Shown piece after piece: positions 1 to 11,360 of a stretch of 64,000 nucleotides of DNA. This DNA comes from Hedera helix. Taxonomy: Eukaryota; Streptophyta; Magnoliopsida; Apiales; Araliaceae. The notes under the pieces are model-generated. The model searched no databases. It was not told the origin of the DNA and worked only from the letters and a program-made list of their open reading frames with translations. Positions within the stretch are counted from its first letter, which is position 1. Every line of letters starts with the position of its first letter. The stretch is from contig OX359264.1 of the NCBI GenBank assembly GCA_947179155.2, positions 9,526,501 through 9,590,500 of the forward strand. The letters run 5' to 3'. The position numbers were made by a program, and so were the translations under genes.

Positions 1-732
1 ACGCTGCTTAGGGATTAATTTTATGAAATGTCCGCATGCAAATATTCTTGCAACAAAGCCATGATAACTAAGTACACACCTCTACGCATATCCATATATT
101 ACCTGTTTTAGCTGTTTGGCATGCCTACCACTGCAACCCCTTGCAACTTTTCTTAAAGCTTCCTAAGCAACCTTCAAGATACAAGGGTATAAAAAATGTA
201 ATATTCTTTAATATTCCTTGCATGTCTATAGAATATAGAATGAAAATTTAAGTTCTTCTCGACCTTTGCAGCCATTGAAAATACAAAGATTGCCATTAAC
301 ATCACTCTCGTAGAAAGTGATGATCGTGAGGACTTGAAGTGATACTTGTTCAACAATTTATTTTGCATCTTCTGTTACACCTCGGATACAGCCTTAAGAC
401 TAAGACCTGCACATAAATAGTTTGACTTGGATATTTCTGCTATTAATGACCTGCAAGAAGCATATGCTGTTATTAAGTTTAACTTGATCCTAAAATACCA
501 CCTGATTTGTTGTCTGATTTCTAATTTTTCATATGTAGGATGATTTGCCGCTTGTATCAGTCATGTTGTGTGTGCATTTTCTGATCCTGAATAATTAAGA
601 ACTTTTTACCTCTTTTGTAGTTCTTCTTTTGGTCAAATATTTATTCATCTATGGTAGCACTAAAGGTGTAATCTGAGAAATATTTAAATTAACTTATCTA
701 GTTTTTGCTAATTTATATTTGTCACTGCCCAG
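1..732 (+). other. Intron of the GC6 gene (upstream part)
   Basis: No exon of the tether could be matched upstream of 733. The sequence is AT-rich with a pyrimidine-rich acceptor ending in cag at 732. The family residues expected just before DCLELL are not found here, so the preceding exon must lie outside the window. Confidence 0.6.
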
Positions 733-2069
733 GATTGCCTTGAATTGTTGAACAATCTCCTCCGCAACAATACATCTAATCAGGTCTGTCACTTTGATTC
801 CCGTTTCTGTGCCTACATAGAATGGTGATATTGACACTCGTTCAGTTGTTGTAAACACCTCTTCCTACCTTTTATTTTAATGTGTATGTTGCCCCCCATT
901 TTTAGTGGTATACAAGTTCAAAAACAAAATCTCCTCTTTTTAAACTTTTAATAGTAAAGCATAAAAAATAAAATATAAATAAATAAAAAGTAAAATAAAC
1001 ATTTAATGCTAGCAGTTTGCTTATAAAATATAGGTATATTTATCCATTTGATCAAAGTAATAACATTTTTTAAAAACTATAGGAGTTATATCTATCTTTT
1101 TCAATGATTTATCGATATGTAAAAAAATATATAAATACATAACATTACATGAAGAGGGACCTATGGAAAGCAAGGGAGTACCAGTAGCACTACCGAAGTG
1201 CTTCCCCAATTAACCACTGCGTAGACATTTTATAGGTTTTGCTGAGGGAGACAATAGGCTTTGACTCATTGATATCTATTTTGAAGCTCAGAGGAGGTGC
1301 ATACAGCTTTACCCAACAAAAGGTTAAATTTCATTTGTTTCGAATTTGTTTACTTGTTTCATTTTAACAGTTTTGTTCACCTGATATATATTAAGTTATT
1401 AACCACTATATGCATGTGCTTGTGTGTATGTAAGTAAAGTAAAATATATGTACTTATATTTTATATTTGCAGACGTATTACTGATTATTTTCTGTTGTCC
1501 TTGGAACCAGTAGACGATAAATCTACTCAGTGTATTAGAAACTATTAGTTTGTTAATGATGGGATGTCCAGGAACTGAGCCTGGAAAAGATGATGACAGA
1601 ATGACGAATAAGACCGTCTTAGTTCAGGTTTGTCAAATTTTATTTGTGGTAATAAACACCTGAAAAATCTTTACATTGATGAATCATCTCACTCACTCAA
1701 ATCTATTTTATTGTTATAGAGAAAGGTTTTGGACCATCTCTTAATGTTGGGAGTTGAAAGCCAATGGGCTCCTGTTGCTGTTCGCTGTGCGGTAAGATAA
1801 CTTGCTTTCAATAATTTAATGCAATATGTTGCCTCCTTTTTAATCTCCGAGTGCGCCCTGTGTCTGGATCGCAAGATACAGGTCGTAAGTAACTCCATGG
1901 AAACAACTTTACTTGAAAAAGACAGACAGCTTATTAAGGAGATGAGGCCCCGGCGCGGCCCGCGGGGGGGGGGGGGGGGGGGGGGGGGGGGAGAGAGATC
2001 ACCCTTTCTGCAGAACTCTGGCAAACTTTGCTCAAGAAGTAAATATTGGTGGTTTAGATTCTCTCCAAC

Positions 2070-2108
<39 letters not shown>

Positions 2109-5100
2109 AATCCGGCCATTCCCCAGGGGCGGAGCAAGGAGATTTTCATCAGGATATGGGGGTCAAATCTATTATTAGTATATTAGTATTATTTTATTTC
2201 CAGATTAAAGGCATTAACTATATATAGAACATAATTATGTTTTCATCCTATTCTCTTTTAAGAAGTGTACTAATACATTATAATTTCTTTTATTTCCAAA
2301 CTCAAAGTGGGCAAATGCTCACCAGTGGCAAACAGTCTTAGGATACAGGCTGCCTAAAGGCTATTTGTGGGGCCTAGGCTTGAAGGAAGGTTCTAGGGTT
2401 AGGGTATATGATATTTGTAGAAGAGCTATAGGATTTGGGGCTGGATTAGGGTTTAATTAGGAATTAATATGCGAAGATTTAGAGGTCAAAGAGCGGTTGT
2501 TAAGTGGTTTTTTACAGTAATCCATGAACAATGTTTAGGATTAGTGAGAACTATTTCAGGTTTTAAAGATTTGATTATAAGGGAATAGAATGGCCACAGA
2601 TATGAAAATGGGAAGAAGAAGACTGTTTAACCATTTTAAGGATTCCACGATGTGTGGAGGCCATGACGGCAAAAGGAAAAGAGCGCAACTTTATTTTGAA
2701 GTAATCCATACTCTTATGCATTATGTGGGGATTTCATATATGTAAGAGTAGGGGGCAAGTGAAACACCTATTCTTAATTAGATAAGTATCATGTTTTGGA
2801 ATTAACTCTAATTATCTAAACAGTACTAGGAAAGTACATAACAAAAATACGTATCAACCAAATCAAAATAGACACCTAGTAATCCCCAATAACTCTAAAA
2901 TTACTTCAAAAATCCAAAATAATTTTAAATCTATTTACATAATTAATCAGCCATAATAAAAGAACACTAATCTTCTTTGACATGATCTTGCATCATTCTT
3001 CCCTCTATAGAGATAAACTCGACCTATGGTGATAAATTGTCGAAGAACGAGAAATCATAAGCTATGATCCTGACTCCATGCGCTTCGAAATCTTGAAACT
3101 CTTTGAAGTTGCTTTGATATTTTGGAAGCCAGAATGATGTTTTGTTGTTTTCAAGTAAATCATTGAAATGATTATTGATAATGAAACCAACATATTGATG
3201 AATTGATACTTCATAGATTGTTTTGAATTGCTTTAGTCTAGGAACTTCAACTGTCTTCTTGTTTATTACCTCAATTCTACATTTTATTCAAGTGCATATT
3301 TTTTCATTTTTTTTAAGTTGCTCAATTTCTTTACTAGTTCATTCACTACAACCTTCTTTTTGCCTTTAGGATGAATATCGGAGGGCACAAGTGGCACCAA
3401 CTTGTTTCAGCTTCTTGTTATGAATTATGGAGGTTGAAATTCTATTAATACTATTAGCATAAGTGTCCTATTAAAGAAATAACTCTACTTACCTAAACAA
3501 TACTCTAGGAAAGTAGATTACAAAAATACTTGAACCTAATTAACGTAGACATTCTTTAATCCCCAATAATTTTGAAATTACATCATAGCATCCAAATTAA
3601 TCCTAATTTATTACATAATTAATCAGCCATAATTCAAGAAGAAGACTAGTACTCTTAGATGTGCATCCAGCATCGACCCACCACCCCTGGAAACAAAAAG
3701 ATAAATAAATAAATAAAAAGCCAACAATTAGAAAGAACGAAAGAGGCCCCTTTAGATTTGCATTAGTTTTTAAGAGTGCCTTCCGTGATGCACTTACTTG
3801 GGAAGATTTTATTTTATTTTATATATTTTTTTAATAACTAACTGTCTGAGCTGAATAGACAGAATTTTAAAAGTAAAGAGGAATGTTTATTGCATAGCCT
3901 GTCCCAAGACGTTACAGGATGGATGTAAACCATTAGCTATTGCTTATGAAAATGAACACATCATATGCTTTTTGTTGGCACAAGGGATTAATTTGCTTCC
4001 TACCCCAATTAGTTTGGGATTAAGGCATTTGGGAGCTGAGCTGGGTTGATTATCCTGTTGAGGGGCTAATCATACAAGCTATTAAATTTTATCCCTTTAT
4101 TTTTCAGACTTGAACCTGCAAAACTCATGTTCGAAAGAATATATATATATATATTATCTATTGTGATATATTAAAATTGGAAAATCCGTACACTGTCGCA
4201 ACTTTTTTCTTCAAAATATTGTGCCACGTAGAGTAAATAATAAGTAAATAAAGAAGTCTTTACACTTCACTATAGATGATTAGCTCGTAACCTTGCCAGG
4301 CCTTTCGATGCATTGGTGATCTGGTAGCTGGACATGTGAAGAATCTGGATACCCTTGCAAGCAAAGTTCTTGGAGAGCAGCCACATGAAGAACCTGCCCT
4401 AAATTCTGTCCTCCGAATCATTTTACGAACTTCTAGCATGCAAGAGTTCTTAGCGGCTGACTATATTTTTAAGTGCTTTTGTGAGGTTGGTATCATGAAT
4501 CTAATCTTTCAGTGAATTATTTCTTTTCACACGGTCTGAACATGTTTCTTTTTCTTGTATTCAAATCTCATGTATTCTTTGTTGGGTCTGTGATAATTTC
4601 TTGAAGCTATATTTACAATTTTACATTGTTGATCCACCTAACTTGAAACAGAAGAACTCTGATGGTCAAAATATGTTGGCATCCACATTAATCCCTCAGT
4701 CACATTCAATGACTCATGCTCCACTTGAGGAAGATGTGAACATGTCCTTTGGAAGGTTGGTTTGTTATGTTTGCACTACAATGCCTGCATTTTTTATAAG
4801 GATTTTTTTAAGTTTCTAAGATGTATAAACATCTGCACTTAAATTTGTTGGTTTTACCCTTTCTTTATAAGCTGAAACTTGTTGCCACTTATGATTGATA
4901 ATTTTTTTGTCTGACAGCATGCTGTTACGTGCTCTTACTCTTAGTGAAAATGATGGTGATCTTGAGGTAATGTGGTAATTTTCATATTTTTCGTATTATT
5001 TTTGCATGGCGATGAACATATGCAGATGATAATACATTGTAAATCGAGTGTTCCCAGTTTTTTTGTATACTGTAGTAGTTTTGAGTAATTTGAGTGTATT

Positions 5101-7104
5101 TAAACCATTTATAGCCTTGGTGCATTTGCAAGGAGAAAAATTGGAGATTTTTGGAGTAGCATTGATTGATTCAATGGTACAATGCTTGGTTTGGTTGGTT
5201 CTTTTTTTATTTGTCTGGCTTAATCAATAAGGGTATCAATAAGGGTATCACACATCAATAAGGTCTTCGCTTGAACTTGTTATAAAAAATGACCATCCAG
5301 CTAATGTTTTCCAATTGCAGACTTGTTGCAGAGCTGCTAGTGTTCTTTCTCATGTACTAAAGGGTAATATCCGATGCAAGGAAAAGGTTCGTTGCGGTCT
5401 TATATTCTCACCTATATTTTCTTGCTTCAAGTAATATTAAAATCTGGTCCATTGTTCGAGAAAATTGCTCCAAAAATATATTTTCCACATTAAGGCTAAT
5501 CCGGGGTTAAGCCTGTGCTCCCTCCATCTTCTTTTATTACAACCGAGAATTTCTTGTAGGCTCTACGAATCGAACTTGAAGCACCAATGTTGTCGTTGGG
5601 AGCCCCAGAGCCCTTACTGCACCGTACAATGAAATACTTGGCTGTTGCCTCTTCCATGAATAGCAAAGATGGAAAATCAAGTACATCAGGGAATTTACAT
5701 GTTCAGCTGATCATCCTGAAACTGCTGGTCACGTGGCTCTTTGACTACCCAACTGCAGTGCAGTGCTTACTAGATTCACGGCCTCACCTAACATATCTCC
5801 TTGAATTGGTATCCATTCCAAACACAATTGTGTGCATAAGGGGGTTGGCAGCTGTGCTTCTGGGAGAATGTGTTATATATAATAAAAGTACTGATGCTGG
5901 AAAGGACGCATTTAGCATAGTTGATGCCATTAGCCAGAAAATTGGACTAACATCATACTTGCTACAATTTGAAGACATGCAGAAAAGCTTTCTTTATTCA
6001 TCCGCAAAGCCAGCCGAGCCTAATAAACTGCTGACAAGATCTGCTGCTGCTAGCATGGCAGAGGTAGAAGATGTTGATGATATTGAAGCAACTGATCAGA
6101 GGAATGAGGAACATCCGATACTTGCATCAATATTTGATTCTGAGTTTGTCAACTTTATCAAGAGTTTGGAAGCTAATATTAGGGAAAGCATTTTAGAGAT
6201 TTATAGTCATCCAAAAAGCAAGGTGGCAGTAGTTCCAGCAGAACTGGAACAGAAGAGTGGTGAAACTGATGCAGATTATAACAAGCGTCTGAAAGCAGTT
6301 GTTGGAAAACAGTATTCTGAGATACAGGTAGCTTTATGATCAGTTTGTCTTTCTATATTATTATCGGCTAGTACTCAGAAGCACATGCTTTGCGCGTGTA
6401 ATGTATTGTGTCAAAAATTTCCAACTTTTCACATGTTGGACTCTGTTGCACTTAATTTGATGCTACCGAGTTCTGACAGCTTCATATAATCTTCTTGTGC
6501 TGCTGAGGGGACGTGTGATGAGTGAAGAACTTATCTCGCTGCTTTTACCCTTTCATCTGACAGTTTGTTTCCTTTTTCTCCTCCACTAAAGGAACTCCTC
6601 AACCGGGTTGCAACATTGGCGGGCGACTCATCCAAGACGGGTGGTGCTGGTGGTTTATCCCACACTGAACATAGAGTTAACGGAAGCTCAGAAAGAGAAT
6701 CAGAGGCTCTTCGTAGTGATCTTCAAGTGCTATCCGAACAGTTGGAAATGCTCAAGATGGAGAAAAGCCAAACCGAGTCTGACCTGAAGAGCTTGTCCGA
6801 CGCCTACAATAGTCTGGAGCAGGCAAACTACCATTTAGAGAACGAAATCAAAGCTTTAAAGGCCGGAGGAGCCACGCCATTTCCAGATGTTGAGTCGATA
6901 AAGGCAGAAGCAAGGGAAGAAAGCCAGAAGGAGAGCGAGGCAGAATTGAATGATTTGCTCGTCTGCCTAGGCCAAGAGCAGAGCAAAGTAGAGAAGCTGA
7001 GTGCACGGTTATCGGAGTTGGGGGAAGATGTCGAGCAATTGCTTGAAGGTATAGGAGATGATATCGAGGTGCCTGAAGAAGACGAAGAGGATGAAGAAAA
7101 CTAA
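733..7104 (+). CDS. GC6: Golgin candidate 6 / p115-Uso1-type vesicle tethering protein (5' part outside window)
   Basis: This is the plant p115/Uso1 homologue (Arabidopsis GC6/MAG4), a tether for ER-derived vesicles at the cis-Golgi. Ten coding exons join in frame with GT-AG borders: 733-783, 1236-1322, 1514-1627, 1720-1791, 4300-4485, 4652-4755, 4918-4966, 5321-5386, 5560-6327 and 6592-7104. Together they give about 669 residues. The Arabidopsis family member is roughly 910 aa as I recall it, so about 240 N-terminal residues lie upstream of the window; the first exon seen starts DCLELLNNLL. Exons 1-8 encode the armadillo-like head, with LMLGVESQWAPVAVRC and LNSVLRIILRTSS. Exon 9 is the Uso1 head block ending in AVVPAELEQKSGE. 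Exon 10 is the coiled coil (DLKSLSDAYNSLEQANYHLE), a conserved ELNDLLVCLGQE stretch and an acidic tail EEDEEDEEN. Compared with my recollection of the family, the coiled coil is some 20 residues short just before DLKSLSDAYN. The frame is open throughout, so the gene looks functional. Confidence 0.93.
1964..2106. repeat. 28-nt G homopolymer and 35-nt C homopolymer in inverted arrangement
   Basis: A run of 28 G (1964-1991) is followed after 80 nt by a run of 35 C (2072-2106). A GC-only stretch (cggcgcggcccgc) precedes the G-run. In a transcript the two runs could pair as one G:C stem with an 80-nt loop, and the G-run alone could form a quadruplex. Lengths of such runs are unreliable in sequencing. 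Confidence 0.9.
2109..2165. mobile_element. Possible hAT-type terminal sequence
   Basis: The string ccaggggcggagcaaggag followed by an oligo-G region resembles the CAGGGGCGGA-type ends of plant Tip100-like hAT elements. I could not find the partner terminus or a target-site duplication, so this may be only a fragment. Confidence 0.25.
2760..3675. repeat. Diverged direct repeat pair, possible small LTR-type element, in intron 4
   Basis: About 2760-2996 and 3460-3675 are related in the same orientation. Both contain 'aactct...acctaaaca', 'ctaggaaagta', 'aatccccaata' and 'ttacataattaatcagccata', with many substitutions between. About 460 bp without an intact frame lies between the arms. The arrangement would fit a degenerate small LTR element or an old segmental duplication. 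Confidence 0.5.
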
Positions 7105-7225
7105 TTATGGAGTTTCTCTGTTTTCCTTCTCCTTCCCAGTTTTCTTTGGTTAATGTTTTACTACTGTGTTTGTGGTGAATTGTGTACAGTCTCTGCCTTT
7201 GTTATTTATGTTACTGACATTGAAA

Positions 7226-7231
7226 AATAAA
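7226..7231 (+). terminator. Poly(A) signal AATAAA of GC6
   Basis: A canonical aataaa lies about 120 bp after the stop codon, in a T-rich 3' UTR (gtgtttgtggtgaattgtgt upstream). It is a plausible polyadenylation signal for the tether gene. Confidence 0.5.
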
Positions 7232-7726
7232 CTAGTCTTTGATTATTTGTATACTTGTGACCTAATTATTCTATTTTTTGTTTGTGCAAAGCTGATGTCT
7301 ATCTAATGTTCGCGATCAACCCATGGCACATGTTGGAGAAGGGGCTTATTAGGTAGGCCTGGCAAAATTGGTTGGAAACCATAAATCAGCCCAAAGCAAC
7401 TTAAAACTATTGGGTTGGATGCTTATTTTACACGTAATAGATTAGATACAGTTTGGACCCATACTTTTAAAGGGCAAAATTGGGTCCAAAGCCCAGACTA
7501 GATAACTACGTACTTTCAGTCCATATTCATTTAGACAAGGCTTAAGGATGAATCAATGAATCTGTTGTAAACTCTTACATTAAAGCATCAATCTAGATCC
7601 ACGATTTCATACCCTCAGTCAAACACAAATATCTGTTTGCATAACCCAAAACCAGTCTAAACTATTTTTTGTCATGCCTACTTTTAAGATATGTCGCAAA
7701 ATGGTGATACTTATGGACCTACCCGA

Positions 7727-8300
7727 TGGGTAGGGATGCATACTAAATCGAAAGTAGTCAAAAAATTAATCGGGCCAAATTGAACCAACAATAAACTAAA
7801 TAAAAAAATTATAAAATCAATGAACCGAAAGTTTATAAAGAACAAAAAAAACAAAATTTGGCCGGTCGGTTTCGGTTTGATTTTCAAAAAAATCGAAATC
7901 AACCGAACCAACCGAATACTTAAAATTATAATATAATTATATAATTTACTAATATTATTTACTTTATATAATTGTATATTATATTACTCTACACTTTAAA
8001 ATTTAAATTCCTGTAGCTTCTATGTTGCTTGTTTTCATTAATGTTGTTTCATATCATATACCGTCTTACATTTAAATTATAATTATTCTTTCTGTTTTTC
8101 TTGTTCTTTTTGGCTCTATCATGCTTCTCACCTCTACTACTGACCGTGACATACACAATCAGACAGAGGGAATGTGGAAGTATTTATTTATTTATTATGC
8201 ACAAACTCATCAATTATGCACACATAAAAAGTAAACTAATATAATTATATTATAATTATAAGTATTTGGCCGGTTCGGTCGGTTCGGTTTATATGCAACT
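7727..8300. mobile_element. MITE-like repeat with inverted arms
   Basis: The segment starts with a 'gggtagggatgcatac' type end. It holds inverted arms at about 7893-7938 and 8241-8290 (aaccgaacc..accga / tcggt..ggttcggtt plus matching AT tracts). This resembles widespread non-autonomous plant DNA elements rich in CGGTTT/AACCG. It has no coding capacity, and the right end merges into the LINE relic. 7260-7726 is AT-rich spacer with nothing recognised. Confidence 0.4.
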
Positions 8301-8319
8301 GATAACAACCTACCTTTCC

Positions 8320-8990
8320 ACCCTTTTGATTTATTCTTAAATTTTTCCACAAATGGATCCCATGTGCTAGGACCACTACCAGTAGGGAGCCCCAAATTTA
8401 TCAAAGGGAGAGTTCCTCTTTCAATCCCAAATTTATTTACCATCCTAACACTCCTCCTCTACTCCAATAGTGAATAATTTATATTTGTCCACATTAAGCT
8501 TCAAACTAGAGGCCCTTTAAAAAGACCAGAGTAAAGTTTTATAGTGAACAACTTCTTCCATGCATCCTTGTCCAAAAAGAATTGTATCATCTGCAAACTG
8601 TGCATGAGGCACTTTATCATCATAATTCCCTACTGTAACTCCTCTGATCTGACCCAGCTCACAGCCTTTGATGATCATCTGCTTTAAGGATTTCCCAACA
8701 AATAAGAATAAAAACGGCGGGTCCCCCTGTCTTAATCCTTTATGCATAGAAAGCTCCTTTGTAGGTGAGCCATTTAATTATAATTGATATTCTTTCTACT
8801 TGCAGACATTCTTGGATCCATCCCATGAAATTTTCTAAAACATTCATTCTTGTCATAACCCTCAACAAAAAGCACACCAGTCAACATTGTCATATGCCTT
8901 CTCAAATCAAGCTTTAAAACAAGCCCCTTAGTAGTCTTGTTTTTCCGCAACTTAATATACCATCAATGATCCTTCATCAACATCCCTCAT
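8320..8990 (-). pseudogene. LINE (L1-type) reverse transcriptase remnant
   Basis: On the minus strand the translation reads KGLVLKLD, then a frameshift into EKAYDNVDW (8880-8940). It continues with GLRQGDPP and HAQFADDTILFGQG (8517-8747), then a LINE RT thumb-like piece (LPLINLGLPTGSGP, WDPFVEKFKNKSKGWKGRLLS; 8320-8443). These are the standard plant non-LTR reverse transcriptase blocks, including the catalytic FADD. Frameshifts and stops break the frame, and no full ORF2 remains. Confidence 0.85.
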
Positions 8991-9149
8991 TTCTTCTCTT
9001 GTAAAACTCTGTCAAGTCACTTGAAAAAGTTTTCTGAGTATTTTTTTTCCCCTTCTTTCTTCCTTTCCTTTGTATATTAACTTTCTCAATAAAACGTAGA
9101 TGTTTTCGCTCAAGTCCTCATTTATCATTGCATCCTTGGATTCACGTTC

Positions 9150-9510
9150 CGACCATGCAACCACCAGTAGAACAAGCTTCCACTTCTTCATGCCATTCTC
9201 TTCATGTTAATACCAAATCCTGGAATTCCACTTCTTCATGCCATTCTCTCACTTTTAATACGAAATCCTTTTCTGCGTAAACTCATTGATATCCTCCATG
9301 CATGATCTCTGTTTGTATCAGAACTTTTGCTTCATCGACCCTCTTTACGACTTCAGTTTTTGCTGTCATTGCCAATAAATAAATTACCCCAAAGTGCTGC
9401 AATATTTCCCTTTCGACGTCGCAAAGGAAAATTAGGATGCATCCATCTCTTCTCATTTCAAGCATTGTGATATCACAACCTCCTTTGAGACCAGCAGCAA
9501 CCAACATCTA
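9150..9510 (-). pseudogene. Possible LINE ORF1 remnant
   Basis: An open stretch at 9283-9507 (minus) ends with VKRVDEAKVLIQTEI. This resembles the 'D.ARVLI.T' block of plant L1 ORF1 proteins, and its distance and strand suit the RT remnant downstream. The resemblance is short. A 48-bp tandem duplication with the shared core 'ccacttcttcatgccattctc' lies at 9181-9274 just downstream on the minus strand. Confidence 0.35.
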
Positions 9511-10175
9511 TCCATGTATCATTGAACTTCCTGATTTGGTTTCCCTTCCACAACCTTCAAGGGGGACTTCTTTGGAATAAACATCTATATCTAACATTTG
9601 TACATCACTTGCTCCATTCCCTTGTCGCAAATTCCGCAATTATCTTGCTATTGGTAATAATCCACCTTCCTTTCGATCTTTTCTTTGCGTCCACTGCATC
9701 CTTATTTTCCTTGAATATAGTGAAACCAAAAAACGTGAAGAATCTTCTATTTTTAGGACGTGAGGTATCCAATCTTTAAATTCTTTCTTTTTTTGTTGTT
9801 GATGTTTAGTAATCTTTCCGGTGATTAATCCCCGGTTTGGCTATTAGGTGGATGGGAAAAGAAATATGCAACTTCTTTTACACCTGTTGTAACTTTTTCT
9901 CAATATGACAACCATGTATTTTATTTATTTTATCCGAATCCATCATATTTATTGAAGTATTGATATTTTTAGGGTGCGGATGTTGTTTTATTGCTCATTT
10001 TGTGCACATACATATTGCACTCTCTTTACACCAGATCTGAATGTTTTTATTTTCCTTTCCTTTAATTTTTCAGATTTTCTTATTTTTTTAATGATCTTAT
10101 TTAGAATATACTTCCCATCTTCCACAAGTAAAAAAATATGTTCCACATAAAAAGTCCTCTTTTAATTGATTATAG
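9511..10175. other. No gene seen
   Basis: AT-rich, pyrimidine-rich sequence on the plus strand. The open frame at 9522-9779 has no recognisable protein similarity and no coding character. Confidence 0.5.
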
Positions 10176-10440
10176 CGAGGTTCTCGTACTCGGATCGATC
10201 ATCAAACTGAAAAAGGTACCGGGTGAATGGGTCACTGATTCAACCAGTACTCGAACCGTTATTGAACCGATTATATCATTAATATGTAATAAATAATAAA
10301 TAATTAAATATATTAATTATTATTATATATTTTATATAATATATAGTAAATATGTAAAATTAATCAATTTATCTATACACCAAAAAAAAAAGTACCGGGT
10401 GAATGGGTCACTGATCCAACCAGTGCTCGAATCGTTACTT
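10176..10440. mobile_element. Fragment of a non-autonomous DNA element, with local duplication
   Basis: It begins gaggttctcgtactcggatc and contains 'ttattgaaccg', 'attaatatgtaataaata' and 'gtaaaattaatcaattta'. The same blocks occur in reverse complement at 41490-41690, so both are one repeat family. A 'gtaccgggtgaatgggtcactgat' segment is present twice (about 10217 and 10392). Confidence 0.55.
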
Positions 10441-10740
10441 TACAATTTGGTCTTGAAACAAGAATCCGATTTCTCACATTACAAGTATACTAAAAATTCA
10501 ACTATCTGTTGATCTTTCTAAGACTCTAGTCTTAGTCAAAGAATCACTCTTTTTTTCTCACAGATTTAAAGACAACTAACTCACTTAACCTTTTGTTTTA
10601 CAATCTAGTCTTGAAATAAGAATTCTGTCTCTCACCTGACAGGTACACTAGAGACCATAACTACCCATTAACCTCTTTAAGATTCTGATCTTGGTCAAAT
10701 GACCTCTCTCTTTTTCTCACAGAAATATAAAATCAATAAA
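10440..10740. repeat. Tandem duplication, about 150-bp unit
   Basis: Two diverged copies in direct tandem (10440-10596 and 10597-10735) share 'ttacaat.tggtcttgaaa.aagaat', 'taagactct.gtctt..tcaaa' and a 'tttttctcacag' end. No coding capacity. Confidence 0.7.
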
Positions 10741-10744
10741 TCAA

Positions 10745-11031
10745 TATTTTTCAATAAATAATTATTTTTGAAACATACTTCTTACACAAGCAGATATATA
10801 TATTTAAGGCCGAATATAAAAGTTTAAATAACTTTTATAGTGAGTGATATATTTCTGTGTAAGCAGATATAAATTTAAGTCTAGATATAAAAGTTCAAAT
10901 AACTTTTATATAATGTAACAAGTATTTATGAATAAATGAGTCTATGTTCAAATATTTGTAATGACAAATATTAAGTTTAATAAATGAAAAAGTTAAATAA
11001 TACTTAATAAAACAAATAAATATGTTTTACT

Positions 11032-11087
<56 letters not shown>

Positions 11088-11360
11088 TATATTTGATCTA
11101 TGATATGATCATTTTAAATAAGGTCACTTAAGTCTTTAAAAACCCGATGAGTAATTTCCTTGTTTAGGAAGAATATTAACACTTGTAGGTAATTTAAGTA
11201 CTGATCAAACTTAAAGTTTTGCAACTACGATTTATATAAAAATTAATTTATATAAACATACTATATTAATAAAAGGCCACTTGAATTTTTAAAAACCCGA
11301 TGAGTAATTCCCTCGTTTAGTATGAATATTAACACTTGTAGGTAATTAAGTACTGACTTT
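10745..11360. repeat. Short direct repeats and (TA)n microsatellite
   Basis: Two about 70-bp copies lie at 10785-10915 (aagcagatata...aataacttttata). A (TA)n run lies at 11036-11085. Two about 90-bp copies at 11115-11205 and 11267-11352 share 'aaaacccgatgagtaatt' and 'ttaacacttgtaggtaatt'. Confidence 0.7.

Larger units (their letters stand above)
1792..4299 (+). other. Long intron 4 of GC6, enlarged by repeats
   Basis: This 2.5-kb intron separates exons ending VAVRCA and starting AFRCIGDL. It holds a G-run and C-run pair (1964-2106), a hAT-like terminus near 2109, a pair of diverged direct repeats, and AT-rich filler. Donor gtaag and acceptor ccag are normal. The other nine introns within the visible gene are much shorter, so the extra length is best explained by insertions. 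Confidence 0.75.

Noticed and set aside
266..320. Possible extra tether exon after a cag near 266
   Set aside because: All frames lack the expected residues and a stop occurs in the reading that would join DCLELL.
1689..2178. Long overlapping frames on both strands rich in Gly and Pro
   Set aside because: They are produced by translating the G-run and C-run; no protein similarity, and inside an intron.
5048..5230. 60-codon plus frame between tether exons
   Set aside because: It falls in the intron between 4966 and 5321; its hydrophobic stretch comes from T-rich intron sequence.
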